A DNA stretch of 64,000 nt from assembly GCF_007750395.1 (NCBI RefSeq), contig NZ_CP036281.1, positions 4,177,001-4,241,000 of the forward strand, written 5' to 3'. A program made the translations under genes and the position numbers. The notes beneath the pieces are model-generated. The model was given only the letters and a program-made list of their open reading frames with translations, was not told the origin of the DNA and did not search any database. Positions within the stretch are counted from its first letter, which is position 1; every line of letters starts with the position of its first letter. Positions 7,912 to 18,064 of the stretch are shown here, in pieces. This DNA comes from Polystyrenella longa (GTDB taxonomy: Bacteria > Planctomycetota > Planctomycetia > Planctomycetales > Planctomycetaceae).

Positions 7912-9868
7912 ACATCTTGTCCGTCGTCTGAATCCCCAGCAGTTCCAGTCCCTGCTGAAAGACGCGAGCCGTTAAATCGCAAAGCACAAGTCGGCTCAGT
8001 TTGATGGCCGGATCCTGTTCATTCTTAACGTGACAGTGGCCATAGAAAGCCGTAAAGGAATTCGCGGTCTCGAATAAATACGCCGTCAAGATATTAGGAC
8101 GATAGTCAGAAACGACCGATTCAATGGTTTCCGCAAAACGGATCAACTGCAGCCCGAGGGCTCTTTCAGCTTCGTGTGTGAAAACCACAGTGGCGGTGTC
8201 GCTTCGCAGTTCAGATCGATCCGCACCCACTTCACGAAAGATTCCGCCGATTCGAGCATAGGCATATTGAATGTAAGTCGCCGTGTCTCCGGTCGTCGCC
8301 AGCATTTTCGTCCAGTTGAAGACGTAATCGCTTTCCCGGTTGTGGCGTAAATCTGCATATTTGATGGCGCCGATTCCCACTAGCTCCGCGACTTCCTGCC
8401 GGGTTGCGTTGTCCAGTTCTGGATTCGGTTTACTATCGTCCCCAGCGTCAACTATCTGGCGGGCCCGTTGAATCGATTCGTCGATCAGGCTTTCCAAACC
8501 CACTGTATCGCCAGATCGAGTTTTGAATGGTTTCTTATCATCGCCCAGGACTGTCCCGAAACTGATATGCCGTAAATCGATTTTATCAAAACCCCACTTG
8601 TCTGCTGTTTCAAACAGAAGTTTGAAATGCTCTCCCTGTCGAGCGTCGACGACATAGAGAATGCTGTCCGCCTTGAGTTCTTCTACACGATATTTGATCG
8701 TCGCCAGATCGGTGGTCGCGTAGGTATAGGCTCCGTCTGTCTTCTGCACGATGAACGGGGCTTCGTTTCCTTCATGAAAGACACAGATCGCTCCCTGACT
8801 TTCCTGGGCGAGCCCCTTCCGTTCCAAATCGGAGACGACATTCCCCAGGAAAGGTTGAAAATAACTTTCTCCAAGAATCATGTCGAACTTCACATCAAGA
8901 CGCTCATAGACTTCTTCAATCGCCGCGATGCAGAGAGGCAAGAATTGATTCCACAATTTCAGGTTTTCGACATCCCCTTTATGAAGTTTCGCCGTCTCTT
9001 CTCTCGCCAGTCGGGCGATATCGGGATGTGCATTTGCCTGAGCAGCTAATTCTGGAGAGCCATTCACTACGGCGATTTTCTCTTCTGCCGAGAGCAAATT
9101 CTCCTTCAAAGAAGCGAGATCATTTTTCAGTTTGCCTAGTGCTTTTCGCTGCTGCTTGTCTTTCGGATCGATTTTCACTTCCAAATCAGTCAATTGCTGA
9201 GCTGTCGCTTCGATCTTTGATTTGAGCTCGGGCACTTTCGCAACCAGCTGATGATATTCCGACAGTTGATTGACTAGTTTGTATAAGCGGGCCAGTTCCT
9301 GGACTGAAGCCTGCTTGAAGCTTTCTTCGTTCAGAAAATTCTTGTAACCGAAGATGATCATCCCGAACTGCGTACCCCAGTCACCCAGGTGATTATCACC
9401 ATAAACTTGGTGCCCCAGAAAGTTCAGAATTCGACAGATGGTATTTCCGATGACCGTACTTCGCAGATGGCCAACGTGCATCGGCTTGGCGACATTTGGA
9501 GCCGAATAGTCAACGATGATCGTCTCCGGTTTTTCAGCTTTGGGTATGGAAAGCCGTTCGTCCTGCTGCATTTCACCGAGTCGTGAAATGAGCCACTCAG
9601 AATTGAATTTGAAATTGATAAATCCAGGACCAGCGACGTTGACCGATTCGCAGATTCCCTCCAGCTGAAGTTTTTCAACAAACTCATCCGCCAGTTCGCG
9701 TGGGTTTTTGCCGAGCTTCTTAGCCAGCGGCATCGCGAAGTTGGCCTGAAAATCGCCGAACTTCGTATCTTGAGCGGGCCTTACCATCTCCAGAAAGGGC
9801 GTGGGGTCTTCGACATATTCCTGGAACAGGGGACTCAATTGTTCGCGAATGACAGCCAGGGGATGCAT
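7910..9868 (-). CDS. argS: arginyl-tRNA synthetase
   Basis: Class I aminoacyl-tRNA synthetase that charges tRNA-Arg. The N-terminal Add-1-type domain (about residues 1-110) precedes the Rossmann fold with the HIGH-type motif KPMHVGHLRSTVIG and the YSAPNVAKP segment. The KMSKS-loop equivalent reads PFKTRSGDTVGL, as is normal for ArgRS, and the DALR anticodon-binding domain forms the C-terminus (YAYARIGGIFREV onward). At 652 residues it is about 75 longer than typical. The excess lies near residues 200-275 and looks like a coiled coil (many Lys, Glu, Leu, Gln), just before PDIARLAREETAKLHKGD. It is transcribed leftward after rsfS with a 190-bp gap. Confidence 0.97.
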   Translation of the reverse strand: MHPLAVIREQLSPLFQEYVEDPTPFLEMVRPAQDTKFGDFQANFAMPLAKKLGKNPRELADEFVEKLQLEGICESVNVAGPGFINFKFNSEWLISRLGEMQQDERLSIPKAEKPETIIVDYSAPNVAKPMHVGHLRSTVIGNTICRILNFLGHQVYGDNHLGDWGTQFGMIIFGYKNFLNEESFKQASVQELARLYKLVNQLSEYHQLVAKVPELKSKIEATAQQLTDLEVKIDPKDKQQRKALGKLKNDLASLKENLLSAEEKIAVVNGSPELAAQANAHPDIARLAREETAKLHKGDVENLKLWNQFLPLCIAAIEEVYERLDVKFDMILGESYFQPFLGNVVSDLERKGLAQESQGAICVFHEGNEAPFIVQKTDGAYTYATTDLATIKYRVEELKADSILYVVDARQGEHFKLLFETADKWGFDKIDLRHISFGTVLGDDKKPFKTRSGDTVGLESLIDESIQRARQIVDAGDDSKPNPELDNATRQEVAELVGIGAIKYADLRHNRESDYVFNWTKMLATTGDTATYIQYAYARIGGIFREVGADRSELRSDTATVVFTHEAERALGLQLIRFAETIESVVSDYRPNILTAYLFETANSFTAFYGHCHVKNEQDPAIKLSRLVLCDLTARVFQQGLELLGIQTTDKM

Positions 9869-10058
9869 GGGAACGAGGACCTTCTAAAGAATCGATCAGT
9901 GGAGAGGCAGGTAGAGACATCGAGATGCAACGATGGCGACGCGTTTGCGAACGACAACCCACAGTATTCCCAAACTCAGCCCAAGAGGAATTGGGGCAGC
10001 AGCCTATCGCGTGAAAATATGGGAAAGAACAGCAGTTGCGGTCCAAAATCGAACAGGT

Positions 10059-10484
10059 TTATTCCGCTTCTTCAGTCTTCCAGTCGACCAGCTTGGCATC
10101 TGCCCATAATCCTTCCAGATTATACATCTCGCGAGCCTCACTGCTAAACAGATGCAGGACGATGTCTCCGTAGTCGTTCAGGACCCAGACATTCGAATCG
10201 CGACCTTCCATCCCAATTCGTCCATTTCCGGTCTGCTCCAGAACACGATCGGACTCATCTGCCGCTGCACGCATCTGGCGCGGTGTGATTCCCGTCCCTA
10301 AGACGAAGAAGTCAACGATCGGAGTTACTGTAGACATATCCAGCACTACAACATCCTTGCACTTGTACTCATCCGCAACTCGTGCGCAGCGAATTGCGTT
10401 TTTTCGGCTCTCGCGTAATTGCTCCTCTCGCGAGTGGTCCATTTCAGGCTGACTAATTTCTGTGTCTCCGTTGGTAGTTTGCAT
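10059..10484 (-). CDS. rsfS: ribosome silencing factor RsfS
   Basis: RsfS (DUF143/Iojap family) binds ribosomal protein uL14 on the large subunit and blocks subunit joining when nutrients are scarce. The family core is visible: CKDVVVLDMSTVTPIVDFFV, then RQMRAAADE, and the C-terminal WVLNDYGDIVLHLFSSEAR followed by YNLEGLW. The ATG at 10484 gives 141 residues, a normal length with a short polar N-terminal tail. A longer frame extends to 10640 but would run through the hppA terminator hairpin (10619-10652), so it was not used. The gene lies between hppA and argS on the same strand. Confidence 0.92.
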   Translation of the reverse strand: MQTTNGDTEISQPEMDHSREEQLRESRKNAIRCARVADEYKCKDVVVLDMSTVTPIVDFFVLGTGITPRQMRAAADESDRVLEQTGNGRIGMEGRDSNVWVLNDYGDIVLHLFSSEAREMYNLEGLWADAKLVDWKTEEAE

Positions 10485-10618
10485 TCGATTAACTTTGTTT
10501 GGTAACACCCGCGCGAACCTATTGCTGGCCCCGAAACCTGTCGGAGTCTTTTTCCACGTTAGTCGCAGCGAGGGAGTGTACACCCGAATTGGGGTGCTGG
10601 TTATCAGGATATCAATAT

Positions 10619-10652
10619 AAAAAGCCGGAAGCGACGTCACTCCCGGCTTTTT
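10619..10652 (-). terminator. intrinsic terminator of the pyrophosphatase gene
   Basis: A perfect 10-bp stem (10619-10628 with 10643-10652) with a 14-nt loop, reading GC-rich stem then T-run on the minus strand. It lies 70 bases after the hppA stop and upstream of rsfS. Confidence 0.88.
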
Positions 10653-10725
10653 AAGCAGAACTGAGGGAACTCTTCGATTCGGAGCCCCCTCAGGGTCTGT
10701 TTTCTCAGTAATTCATTAAAACGAC

Positions 10726-13386
10726 TTAGAAAATCGACAGGGAGTACTGCACGATGAAGCCAGCAGCAATGACGGATACGATGCTCATCAGCTTGATCAA
10801 AATGTTCAGGCTGGGGCCGCTGGTATCCTTGAAGGGGTCTCCAACGGTATCACCAACGACGGCCGCTTTATGAGCTTCAGTTCCTTTACCTCCGTGGGCA
10901 CCCGCTTCGATGTACTTCTTGGCGTTATCCCACGCACCGCCGGAATTCGCCATCATAATTGCGACTGCAAACCCTGAGGTCAAGCCCCCCACCAGCATCC
11001 CCATCACGCCGCCTACACCCAGAACAAGCCCCACCAGAATGGGCGTAACGAGACCCAACAATGCGGGAATAATCATTTCCCGCTGAGCGGCAGCCGTACT
11101 GATAGCGACACAGGCAGCGTAATCGGGTTCGGCTTCTCCCTCCATAATTCCTTTGATTTCGCGGAACTGCCGCCGGACTTCCTCGACCATATCACTGGCC
11201 GAACGCCCCACCGCCTTCATAGTCAGTGAGCAGAACACGAACGTGAGCAGCACCCCCATAAAGACACCAGCCAACACTTTGGGACTCATTAAGTTCGCAT
11301 CGTAGAACCGGACGAAATCAGGCATATTGGCCGTTACCACTGCAATCGCTTTGTCTCTGTTGATCAATTGCTCCAGGTCGATGGGCACCTTCGTTCCGTA
11401 GTCCGCCTCGTGAAATGCCTTCAGTCCCCCGTCATCTTCGAGCGCAATCCCAGCTGGGAAAATCAGGTAGGACCGAGCGGTCTCCTCATCTCCAATTCGT
11501 ACCCCGGCGATTCCTCTCCCGATTTTGGTCGCCTCCGCCTCCGCAAGAGAAACTGATTGGATAATTTCCGTTTCTTCGCTGGTCACCCATTGATCAATTC
11601 CGACCCGCACCTGTTCAATATAGGCTGCCAGAAGTGCCAATGCGGTTAGTGCGGCTGAACCGATAGCGAATCCTTTCCCAATGGCCGCCGTTGTATTACC
11701 CAAACTGTCGAGTGCGTCGGTCCGTTCTCTCACGAGAGGTTCCTGATTACTCATTTCTGCGTTGCCACCCGCGTTATCGGCAATCGGTCCGTAGGCGTCA
11801 GTTGCCAGAGTAATTCCCAGCGTACTCAACATCCCCACAGCTGCGATGGAGACACCATACAGGCCCATTGTTACCAATTTGGGATCCTGAAAATCGAAGC
11901 CCGTACAAAAACCAAATGCAAGCAGAATGGCCGCACTGACAACAAAAATGGGGACCCAGACGCTGTAGAGCCCTTCAGAAACTCCAGCAATAATCAGTGT
12001 CGCCGGCCCCGTTCTTGATTGATCGGCGATTCGCTTAGTAGGGGCAAACTCGGCGCTGGTGCTGTACTCGGTCCAGCGTCCAATGAGTACTCCAGAGACT
12101 AACCCGGTGACGATGGCCCCAAAGACTCCCAGCATCGACCAACCCCCTGGAAGTCCCAAGGTATTATCGGGGTTCGACGGTAATACGAGCATCAGGGTCA
12201 CAAGGATAAATGCAGCGATGGCGACGCCGATGCTGGCGAAATTACTCCCTTTCTCAAGCGACTTCATCAAGGTTGACTCCGACGCTCCTTCGTCGGCTTT
12301 AACCAGAAATACTCCGAAGATGGACAGGCCAATTCCTGCGGCAGCCAATACCAGCGGCAACATCAATAACATGGCTTGAATCAGCGGATCTCCCTGGTAA
12401 GCCGCGACCCCCAGTGCCGCACTCGCGAGAATACAACCGCAATAGGACTCGTACAGGTCGGCCCCCATGCCGGCGACGTCTCCGACATTATCACCCACAT
12501 TGTCCGCAATGGTCGCCGGGTTTCGAGGGTCATCTTCCGGGATACCCGCTTCCACTTTCCCGACCAGGTCAGCTCCGACATCGGCCGCTTTAGTGAAGAT
12601 CCCCCCGCCGACACGGGCAAAGAGAGCCTGACTGCTCGCCCCCATGCTGATCCCCAGGATGGATAGGGTCAGTTCTGCCATACTGAGGTCGAATCCCCAA
12701 TAAAGCAGGGCGAACCAGAAACAGATATCAAATAGCGCCAAACCGACCACGACCAGCCCCATGACGGCACCGCTACGAAAAGCGACCTGCAGGGCATCGT
12801 TTAAAGAAGTCTTCGCTGCCTGAGTTGTTCGTGAACTGGCCATGGTGGCCGTTTTCATTCCAAACCAGCCAGCCAGCCCCGAGTAAATAGCCCCTGTCAG
12901 AAACGAGAAGGGAACCCAAACAGATTGAGTCCGCAGCCCGAAAGCCAAAAGAGCCAGCACGATAAACGTTGCCACAACAAAAATGGCAACGACGGAATAT
13001 TGCCTTGTAAGATAAGCGCGGGCGCCAGCACGCACATGTTGGGCAATCGTGATCATTTTTTCATCGCCCTCATGCTGCAGCTTCATCCAACGATAAAATC
13101 GCAGAGCGAAGAAAAGCGAAGTGATGGCCGCTGCCATGCTGACCACCCAGCAAATGACCAAGGGGATCTGATTCACGGTCGTATCTCCCTCAGCGGCAAG
13201 CAGAGGAGAACTAGTCAGCAGTAGAGAAAACAGGGCGAGAATAAGGGAACGTAAACCTAACCTGCCTCGCCGAGAATTGATTCGTTGATTGGACTTCGTC
13301 GCTGATGGTGGTGTTAGGGGTGAGGAGCACACAATCTTGTGAGAAGATTGACAAACCTGTCGAGTCGCGAGCGAAAAGAAACTCAT
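10726..13386 (-). CDS. hppA: membrane-bound ion-pumping pyrophosphatase
   Basis: Integral membrane enzyme that couples hydrolysis of pyrophosphate to export of H+ or Na+. The catalytic loop is unmistakable: [19 protein letters not shown] then [18 protein letters not shown] (residues about 270-310), and near the C-terminus [19 protein letters not shown]. The segment [16 protein letters not shown] has Ala and Gly where K+-independent enzymes carry Lys and Thr, so the K+-dependent class is likely; the pumped ion is not assigned. It is 886 residues, well above the usual 660-770. Extra length comes from an N-terminal segment of about 65 residues resembling a signal peptide ([15 protein letters not shown]) and an insert of about 85 residues near 590-700 between two membrane helices. 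The start codon is uncertain because of the unusual N-terminus. Confidence 0.95.
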   Translation of the reverse strand: MSFFSLATRQVCQSSHKIVCSSPLTPPSATKSNQRINSRRGRLGLRSLILALFSLLLTSSPLLAAEGDTTVNQIPLVICWVVSMAAAITSLFFALRFYRWMKLQHEGDEKMITIAQHVRAGARAYLTRQYSVVAIFVVATFIVLALLAFGLRTQSVWVPFSFLTGAIYSGLAGWFGMKTATMASSRTTQAAKTSLNDALQVAFRSGAVMGLVVVGLALFDICFWFALLYWGFDLSMAELTLSILGISMGASSQALFARVGGGIFTKAADVGADLVGKVEAGIPEDDPRNPATIADNVGDNVGDVAGMGADLYESYCGCILASAALGVAAYQGDPLIQAMLLMLPLVLAAAGIGLSIFGVFLVKADEGASESTLMKSLEKGSNFASIGVAIAAFILVTLMLVLPSNPDNTLGLPGGWSMLGVFGAIVTGLVSGVLIGRWTEYSTSAEFAPTKRIADQSRTGPATLIIAGVSEGLYSVWVPIFVVSAAILLAFGFCTGFDFQDPKLVTMGLYGVSIAAVGMLSTLGITLATDAYGPIADNAGGNAEMSNQEPLVRERTDALDSLGNTTAAIGKGFAIGSAALTALALLAAYIEQVRVGIDQWVTSEETEIIQSVSLAEAEATKIGRGIAGVRIGDEETARSYLIFPAGIALEDDGGLKAFHEADYGTKVPIDLEQLINRDKAIAVVTANMPDFVRFYDANLMSPKVLAGVFMGVLLTFVFCSLTMKAVGRSASDMVEEVRRQFREIKGIMEGEAEPDYAACVAISTAAAQREMIIPALLGLVTPILVGLVLGVGGVMGMLVGGLTSGFAVAIMMANSGGAWDNAKKYIEAGAHGGKGTEAHKAAVVGDTVGDPFKDTSGPSLNILIKLMSIVSVIAAGFIVQYSLSIF

Positions 13387-13936
13387 CCTGGGGATTCGCT
13401 TTCTCTTGAAATACTTTGAACTAGGGAAGCCACCAAAAATTGGTTTTAATATCAGCAGTTTGTGAAATCAGAAAAGAAGTTCAGTGAAGGAATGCTGCCC
13501 GGCGTGAACTGAATTCCGAAATTGGCACGGCAAACCTGCTGGAAACCTGAAATAACAAATGATGAAACGAGTTAAACCGACTGAAAATCAGAAAGTACAC
13601 AGACAATTCAACATGAAGATGGGATTAGAGGCAAGAATAAGAACCAATGGACGGGAACACAGATCAATCAATAGGATTGCGAATCAGAATTGGACAACAT
13701 CATTGACCAGGAGATAATTGACCAAGAGTGCCCCTGAATCCTCGACGTGAAATGGTGTATCTAGCCAGAGAAAGTGGTTAACGACTCCGTTAACGTTTTA
13801 TCTACATTGAATCTATCGCTAGTAATGTTCTAGTGTCAACGACATCCACAACTTCAATCAATCAACATCTCGATTTTATCGAGATCCATATTTTGTGCTG
13901 GCGGATGGTCGTAAATGCTGATTCATGTATCTGATT
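13387..13936. other. 550-bp intergenic region upstream of hppA
   Basis: No gene is seen. It should hold the hppA promoter and leader. The one structured element noted is the inverted repeat at 13777-13794, described separately. Confidence 0.4.
13777..13794. promoter_or_regulatory. perfect inverted repeat, possible operator
   Basis: Two 7-bp arms, GTTAACG and CGTTAAC, flank a 4-bp spacer, giving a perfect dyad about 390 bases upstream of the hppA start. It could be a dimeric regulator site or a weak hairpin ending a transcript; the following TTTT is short. The role is not established. Confidence 0.3.
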
Positions 13937-14566
13937 TTATTCCTCCGCTCCGGCCGAGGGATTCAAGTATTCTTTCAACCGGCGAAGTGCTCTCAAGTGA
14001 CGCATTCCAGCGGCCGCGGGACTTAACCCGAGCAATTTGGCGACTTCTTGATTATCCAACTGCTCAAAATGGCGCATGAGGATAATTTCACGGTCGGTCT
14101 CGTCGAGTTGATCAATTGCACTCAACAGCAGCCCTGTCATCTCGCGGCGCAGGTTCTCTGCAGCCGGAGTCAGTTGAGTGTCCTGGAGTTGGACCCCCAG
14201 ATTTAACGAAGAATGTTCCACCCACTGAGGAGACAGCGGTTGCTCGCGATCTAGAGAGCGTCGCTGCGCTACTCGATGTCGCCGATGCATATCGATAATT
14301 CGATCCTGGGCCAGCTGACGGAGCCAGAGATGAAACGGCATGCCTGGGTTTTCAAAGTAGGCAGCCAATCGGCGATGGGCTTCCAGCAAGACATCCTGCA
14401 CAATATCGGAAGCGTCGACCCTTTGAAGCAACCGACGATCCATCCGGAGTTCGATCATCCGTTTGACCGATTCGCGGTGGCGTTCCAATAGCTGATCGCG
14501 GGCCGAGGAGTCCCCTTGTTCAGCCGCTTTCAGGAATTTTCCCGTTTGTTCTGCTTCAGGCCACAT
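13937..14566 (-). CDS. ECF-type RNA polymerase sigma factor
   Basis: The 209-residue protein has the two core domains of an extracytoplasmic function sigma factor. Region 2 is at residues about 25-100 (HRESVKRMIELRMD, VDASDIVQDVLLEAHRRL). Region 4 is at about 140-200 (LDETDREIILMRHFEQLD, then the helix-turn-helix NQEVAKLLGLSPAAAGMRHL). The sequence style is typical of short sigma factors that are abundant in planctomycetes and Verrucomicrobia. No anti-sigma factor gene adjoins it: the downstream gene is an ABC ATPase 129 bp to the right in its own transcription unit, and the pyrophosphatase lies 550 bp to the left. Its regulon and signal are unknown. Confidence 0.92.
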   Translation of the reverse strand: MWPEAEQTGKFLKAAEQGDSSARDQLLERHRESVKRMIELRMDRRLLQRVDASDIVQDVLLEAHRRLAAYFENPGMPFHLWLRQLAQDRIIDMHRRHRVAQRRSLDREQPLSPQWVEHSSLNLGVQLQDTQLTPAAENLRREMTGLLLSAIDQLDETDREIILMRHFEQLDNQEVAKLLGLSPAAAGMRHLRALRRLKEYLNPSAGAEE

Positions 14567-14695
14567 ATTATTACGATTCTGCTGGACGGCGGATTCTATC
14601 GTGATCCCAAAGCTCCGAGATTGTTATTCGTCTCGATAAGCTCACTTCATTCCAGTCTCGTCAGATCACAGTCAAATCGCAATCTCTGTTGGAAC

Positions 14696-15622
14696 CTATT
14701 GCTGCACCCCTTTTGTTAATTCCATGAAGGCCGTTTCGAGGTTCACTTCTTCCTCACGGAACAGGTTCAATTTGAAACCGGCTTCAAACAGGACGGTTGG
14801 AATTTCGCTGTAATCCATTACGTTCGGCTTCAAAGTGACATTCAATTGCTCGCCAACCATATCAACTCGATCGACAATATCCAGTTGGCCTACCAAATTG
14901 GCTGCCCGTTCTGGTTCCTCAGTCACTCGCACATACAATAATGTCGCTTCTCGTGCCTTTTTCATGACCTCATGCACATAACCATCGACGATCAAGTTTC
15001 CCTTTTCGATCATTCCTACCCGCGTACAGACGTCCGCCAATTCGGGCAGAATGTGGGAACTGACGATTACCGTTTTGTCGAGCTCGCCGAGACGTTTCAG
15101 CAGGTTTCGCATTTCGATGCGGGCACGGGGGTCGAGACCACTCGCAGGTTCATCCAACAGAAGCACGGCAGGATCGTGAAGCAACGTGCGAGCAAGTCCA
15201 ATACGCTGAGTCTGACCACGTGAGAGCTGATTGACCATTGCATCTCGCTTGAAACCCATATCAACCATCTCAAGTTTTTCTTCACAGATGCGTCGTCGCT
15301 CGGAGCTTTTGATGCGGTAAGTCGAGGCGAAGAATTCCAGGTATTCCATGACGGTCATATCATCATAAACACCAAAGAAGTCGGGCGTGTAACCGACAAG
15401 TCGACGAATTTCTTCCGAGTGCGTATAGATCGATTTGCCACAGACATAGGCTTCCCCGTAGTCCGGTTCAAGCAAAGTGGCGATCATCCGCATGGTGGTT
15501 GTTTTTCCGGAACCATTCGGACCGATAAACCCGAAGACATCTCCCTCTTCGAGTTTCAAATCGATCTGATTTACGGCGAACAGATTGCCGTACTGTTTGG
15601 TGAGTTTTCGCGTTTCAATCAC
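14696..15622 (-). CDS. ABC transporter ATP-binding protein
   Basis: A 308-residue ATPase of the ABC-2 exporter type. Visible are Walker A GPNGSGKTTT (about residues 34-43), the signature LSRGQTQRIGLA, Walker B LLLDEPASGLDP and the switch histidine in SSHILPEL. A C-terminal extension of about 80 residues resembles that of the CcmA/NatA branch. The gene on its upstream side (15752-18064) encodes a membrane-anchored protein with an auxiliary-transport look and is on the same strand 129 bp away, so the two may work together. No ABC-2 permease is adjacent, so the transporter is incomplete as seen here. Confidence 0.93.
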   Translation of the reverse strand: MIETRKLTKQYGNLFAVNQIDLKLEEGDVFGFIGPNGSGKTTTMRMIATLLEPDYGEAYVCGKSIYTHSEEIRRLVGYTPDFFGVYDDMTVMEYLEFFASTYRIKSSERRRICEEKLEMVDMGFKRDAMVNQLSRGQTQRIGLARTLLHDPAVLLLDEPASGLDPRARIEMRNLLKRLGELDKTVIVSSHILPELADVCTRVGMIEKGNLIVDGYVHEVMKKAREATLLYVRVTEEPERAANLVGQLDIVDRVDMVGEQLNVTLKPNVMDYSEIPTVLFEAGFKLNLFREEEVNLETAFMELTKGVQQ

Positions 15623-15751
15623 GGCTGAAAACTTTCGTCTTAGATGATGAAATCAGGTTTCGGATAATAATTCGGACAAGATAAGAAGCGAAATGAGAAT
15701 CCATTCGTTGGATAAACCCCTCTCGTTGACGAATTTGCCCACTTCTCCAGC

Positions 15752-18064
15752 CTATTTTACAGGCAACAAAATACGCACGATTGTTTTTCGATAAACGGGT
15801 TCAATCGCTTGATCGTCAATTTTCGTGGTGGAAACAGGAAGGTTCAGCATGCCAAACAGAACTGCTCGTTTCATGTCCAGTTGAGGTGAGAGATCGAACC
15901 CTGCAAATGAATCGTTACTGAGAGTGTAATAACCTTCGCCACCCACTGTCTCATAAAATGTCGCAGCCCGTAAAATGGAATAAGGGTCTGTAGATAACAC
16001 CTCATATTCATCAAGAGCTGTCGCCAATACATCCTGCTCTTTCTGACGACTGTTGCCAATTCGGTTCGTCAGATAGTTTTTAATCGTCCGAATGATCACC
16101 TTTCGATCGTCGGGCTTGAATTCGACATCAGTCTCCAACGGAACCAGATCTTCCGATTTACGATTGCTTCGGGGGAGATAGGCTTGATTTTCATAAGCAA
16201 TAAACCACTCTTCCAGCGGGACCGGGAAGTGATGTTTCAACGTCCCGCTCAGTCGGCCGCTTGTATTCGTGGAGAGATCACTTTCGATCAGAGCCTTGGG
16301 ATCGCTAGATTCCAACCAGTCAGTCTCGATGACTTTGCTCGACCATTGGCCAATCGGGATGCCCGTCATAATGCTTTCAGTTAATGAAAGATCGTACCTT
16401 GGTAAACCGAATGAAATCCCGGGGGTGCGATACATTCCGCTGAAATTCTCTTCGGGAGTACCCGACCAGCGTGTACGAGGTATGCTGAGGTAGTTGTCTG
16501 CATTCACCGTCGACGAGTCCAGTGGCGTCACTGAGGCACTCACTTGCTCGCTTTGCGGTGAATAATAACTTTGCCAGACACGGTTCCGATTTAAACCACT
16601 TTGAGCGTCGAAGTCGATCATATTGACTTGCCGCAGCAATGGCGTTTCGTGGTGCATATTGTCTGCTTTACGAAACGTGAGCAGCACGACAATACCAAGC
16701 ATCAACGGAAAGCTGATCCAAGTCAGGCCAGGTCTCTTCAGAATTTTATGCGTAAGTAGATAGTCCAGCGGGCCGAGCAGAATGATGAGACCCAGAATTC
16801 GAATCATCACTTCCCAGGCACTCAGATTACGAGTCGCCTCAAACTGATCGAGCGTCCCTTGAAGTTGAGTTCGTAAAGAACTGATTCCGGCATGTACCAG
16901 GTTTTTTCCCGATCGTGAATCATCCGCGAGATCATCATTGGGAACGCGCTGAAATATCTTCGAAAAGAAAAGGGGCAAACTTTCCCAGTTGGAAAGAGGC
17001 ATCTGAGTGAGGTCGATCGATGAAACCGTAATGGCTCCGAATCCGTATGCAGACTTCACGACCAATGGTCCTTCAATTGAGGCGATTTCGACTTTGCCAT
17101 TCAGGCTATCAGGTTCGATACGGGCAACATCGATAATCATGCGGGCGAGTCGACCCTGGCCAACATAGTTTTCCAAGTCACCGAGATGCTTCAGGTTGTT
17201 CTCGCCATTGATTTTGACAGGAACCCATTTCGACAGGGAGCCTGCCTGCCACTGCTCAACCTGATCGCCGATCATAACCATCAAGTGACCACCCGCCTGG
17301 ATCCATTTCTGTAAAAGCTGTTCCTGCTCTGGCGGTAGGTCAAAACCTTCGGCGATAATCAAAGCGTCGAACAACCGGAGAGTGTCCAGATCATTCGGTA
17401 GTTCCTCGACCGAATTCAGCGTGATCGCACGTGTGGGTTTATTGGTGGTCATCGAATCGCGTTGAGAATTGATGAAGTTCTCGGGCCAATTTTTTTTCTT
17501 CGAATTCGGTGATGGCTCTTTAGCTGCCGTTCCCCCATTTTCCGTCTCGGTAGGGTGAATGACGCCGATCACAAACAGCGACTGCTTTTGGGCAACGGGG
17601 ATCGAATCGGGGTCGAGCTTTGAACTGGGAAAACTTCGTTCCGCCAGCACACTTTCCCCTAAGATCATCCGAACCGTCAGGTCCGCTTCCATCCTTCCCG
17701 GCAGAAATTTGCCTGAAAGGGTGTGAGTCCCAGCCGCAGAAATGTTTTGCGCAGACGAAACGGCGAAAGGAGCACCGTCTGCGTCGACAGAGACAAGTTC
17801 AAGTTGATAGTCACCCGGTTGCGACACAGAGACGGTCACTTCCACGGGAGCCCAGCGACCGATTTTATAAACGCCATCCAGTCCGACAGAAACGGCATCG
17901 ATTTTCACTTCACTGCGCACGTCATCAAAACTGGCCGCCGGTTTTTCCTGCGCAACAACGTACTTAACCCCACTGCCGAAAAACGTCAGGCAGGTCAGGA
18001 GAATCAACATTATATAGGTGGATCGAGTGAAACCAGATCGCAGCAGACGGGAACAGAACTTCAC
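15752..18064 (-). CDS. large membrane-anchored protein, possible ABC-exporter partner
   Basis: The 770-residue protein has an N-terminal signal peptide or anchor (YIMLILLTCLTFFGSG, then VVAQEKP). A beta-rich exported part covers about 40-190, and a Rossmann-like segment about 190-280 (FVIGVI, then LRLFDALIIAEGFDLP and IQAGGHLMVMIGD) recalls glutamine-amidotransferase-like folds. Two membrane helices lie at about 425-470 (IRILGLIILLGPLDYLL; WISFPLMLGIVVLLTF), and a beta-rich domain follows. The plan resembles GldG-like auxiliary proteins of ABC exporters, but I do not recognise a named family. It lies just upstream of the ABC ATPase on the same strand. The function is inferred from that context only. 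Confidence 0.75.
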   Translation of the reverse strand: MKFCSRLLRSGFTRSTYIMLILLTCLTFFGSGVKYVVAQEKPAASFDDVRSEVKIDAVSVGLDGVYKIGRWAPVEVTVSVSQPGDYQLELVSVDADGAPFAVSSAQNISAAGTHTLSGKFLPGRMEADLTVRMILGESVLAERSFPSSKLDPDSIPVAQKQSLFVIGVIHPTETENGGTAAKEPSPNSKKKNWPENFINSQRDSMTTNKPTRAITLNSVEELPNDLDTLRLFDALIIAEGFDLPPEQEQLLQKWIQAGGHLMVMIGDQVEQWQAGSLSKWVPVKINGENNLKHLGDLENYVGQGRLARMIIDVARIEPDSLNGKVEIASIEGPLVVKSAYGFGAITVSSIDLTQMPLSNWESLPLFFSKIFQRVPNDDLADDSRSGKNLVHAGISSLRTQLQGTLDQFEATRNLSAWEVMIRILGLIILLGPLDYLLTHKILKRPGLTWISFPLMLGIVVLLTFRKADNMHHETPLLRQVNMIDFDAQSGLNRNRVWQSYYSPQSEQVSASVTPLDSSTVNADNYLSIPRTRWSGTPEENFSGMYRTPGISFGLPRYDLSLTESIMTGIPIGQWSSKVIETDWLESSDPKALIESDLSTNTSGRLSGTLKHHFPVPLEEWFIAYENQAYLPRSNRKSEDLVPLETDVEFKPDDRKVIIRTIKNYLTNRIGNSRQKEQDVLATALDEYEVLSTDPYSILRAATFYETVGGEGYYTLSNDSFAGFDLSPQLDMKRAVLFGMLNLPVSTTKIDDQAIEPVYRKTIVRILLPVK

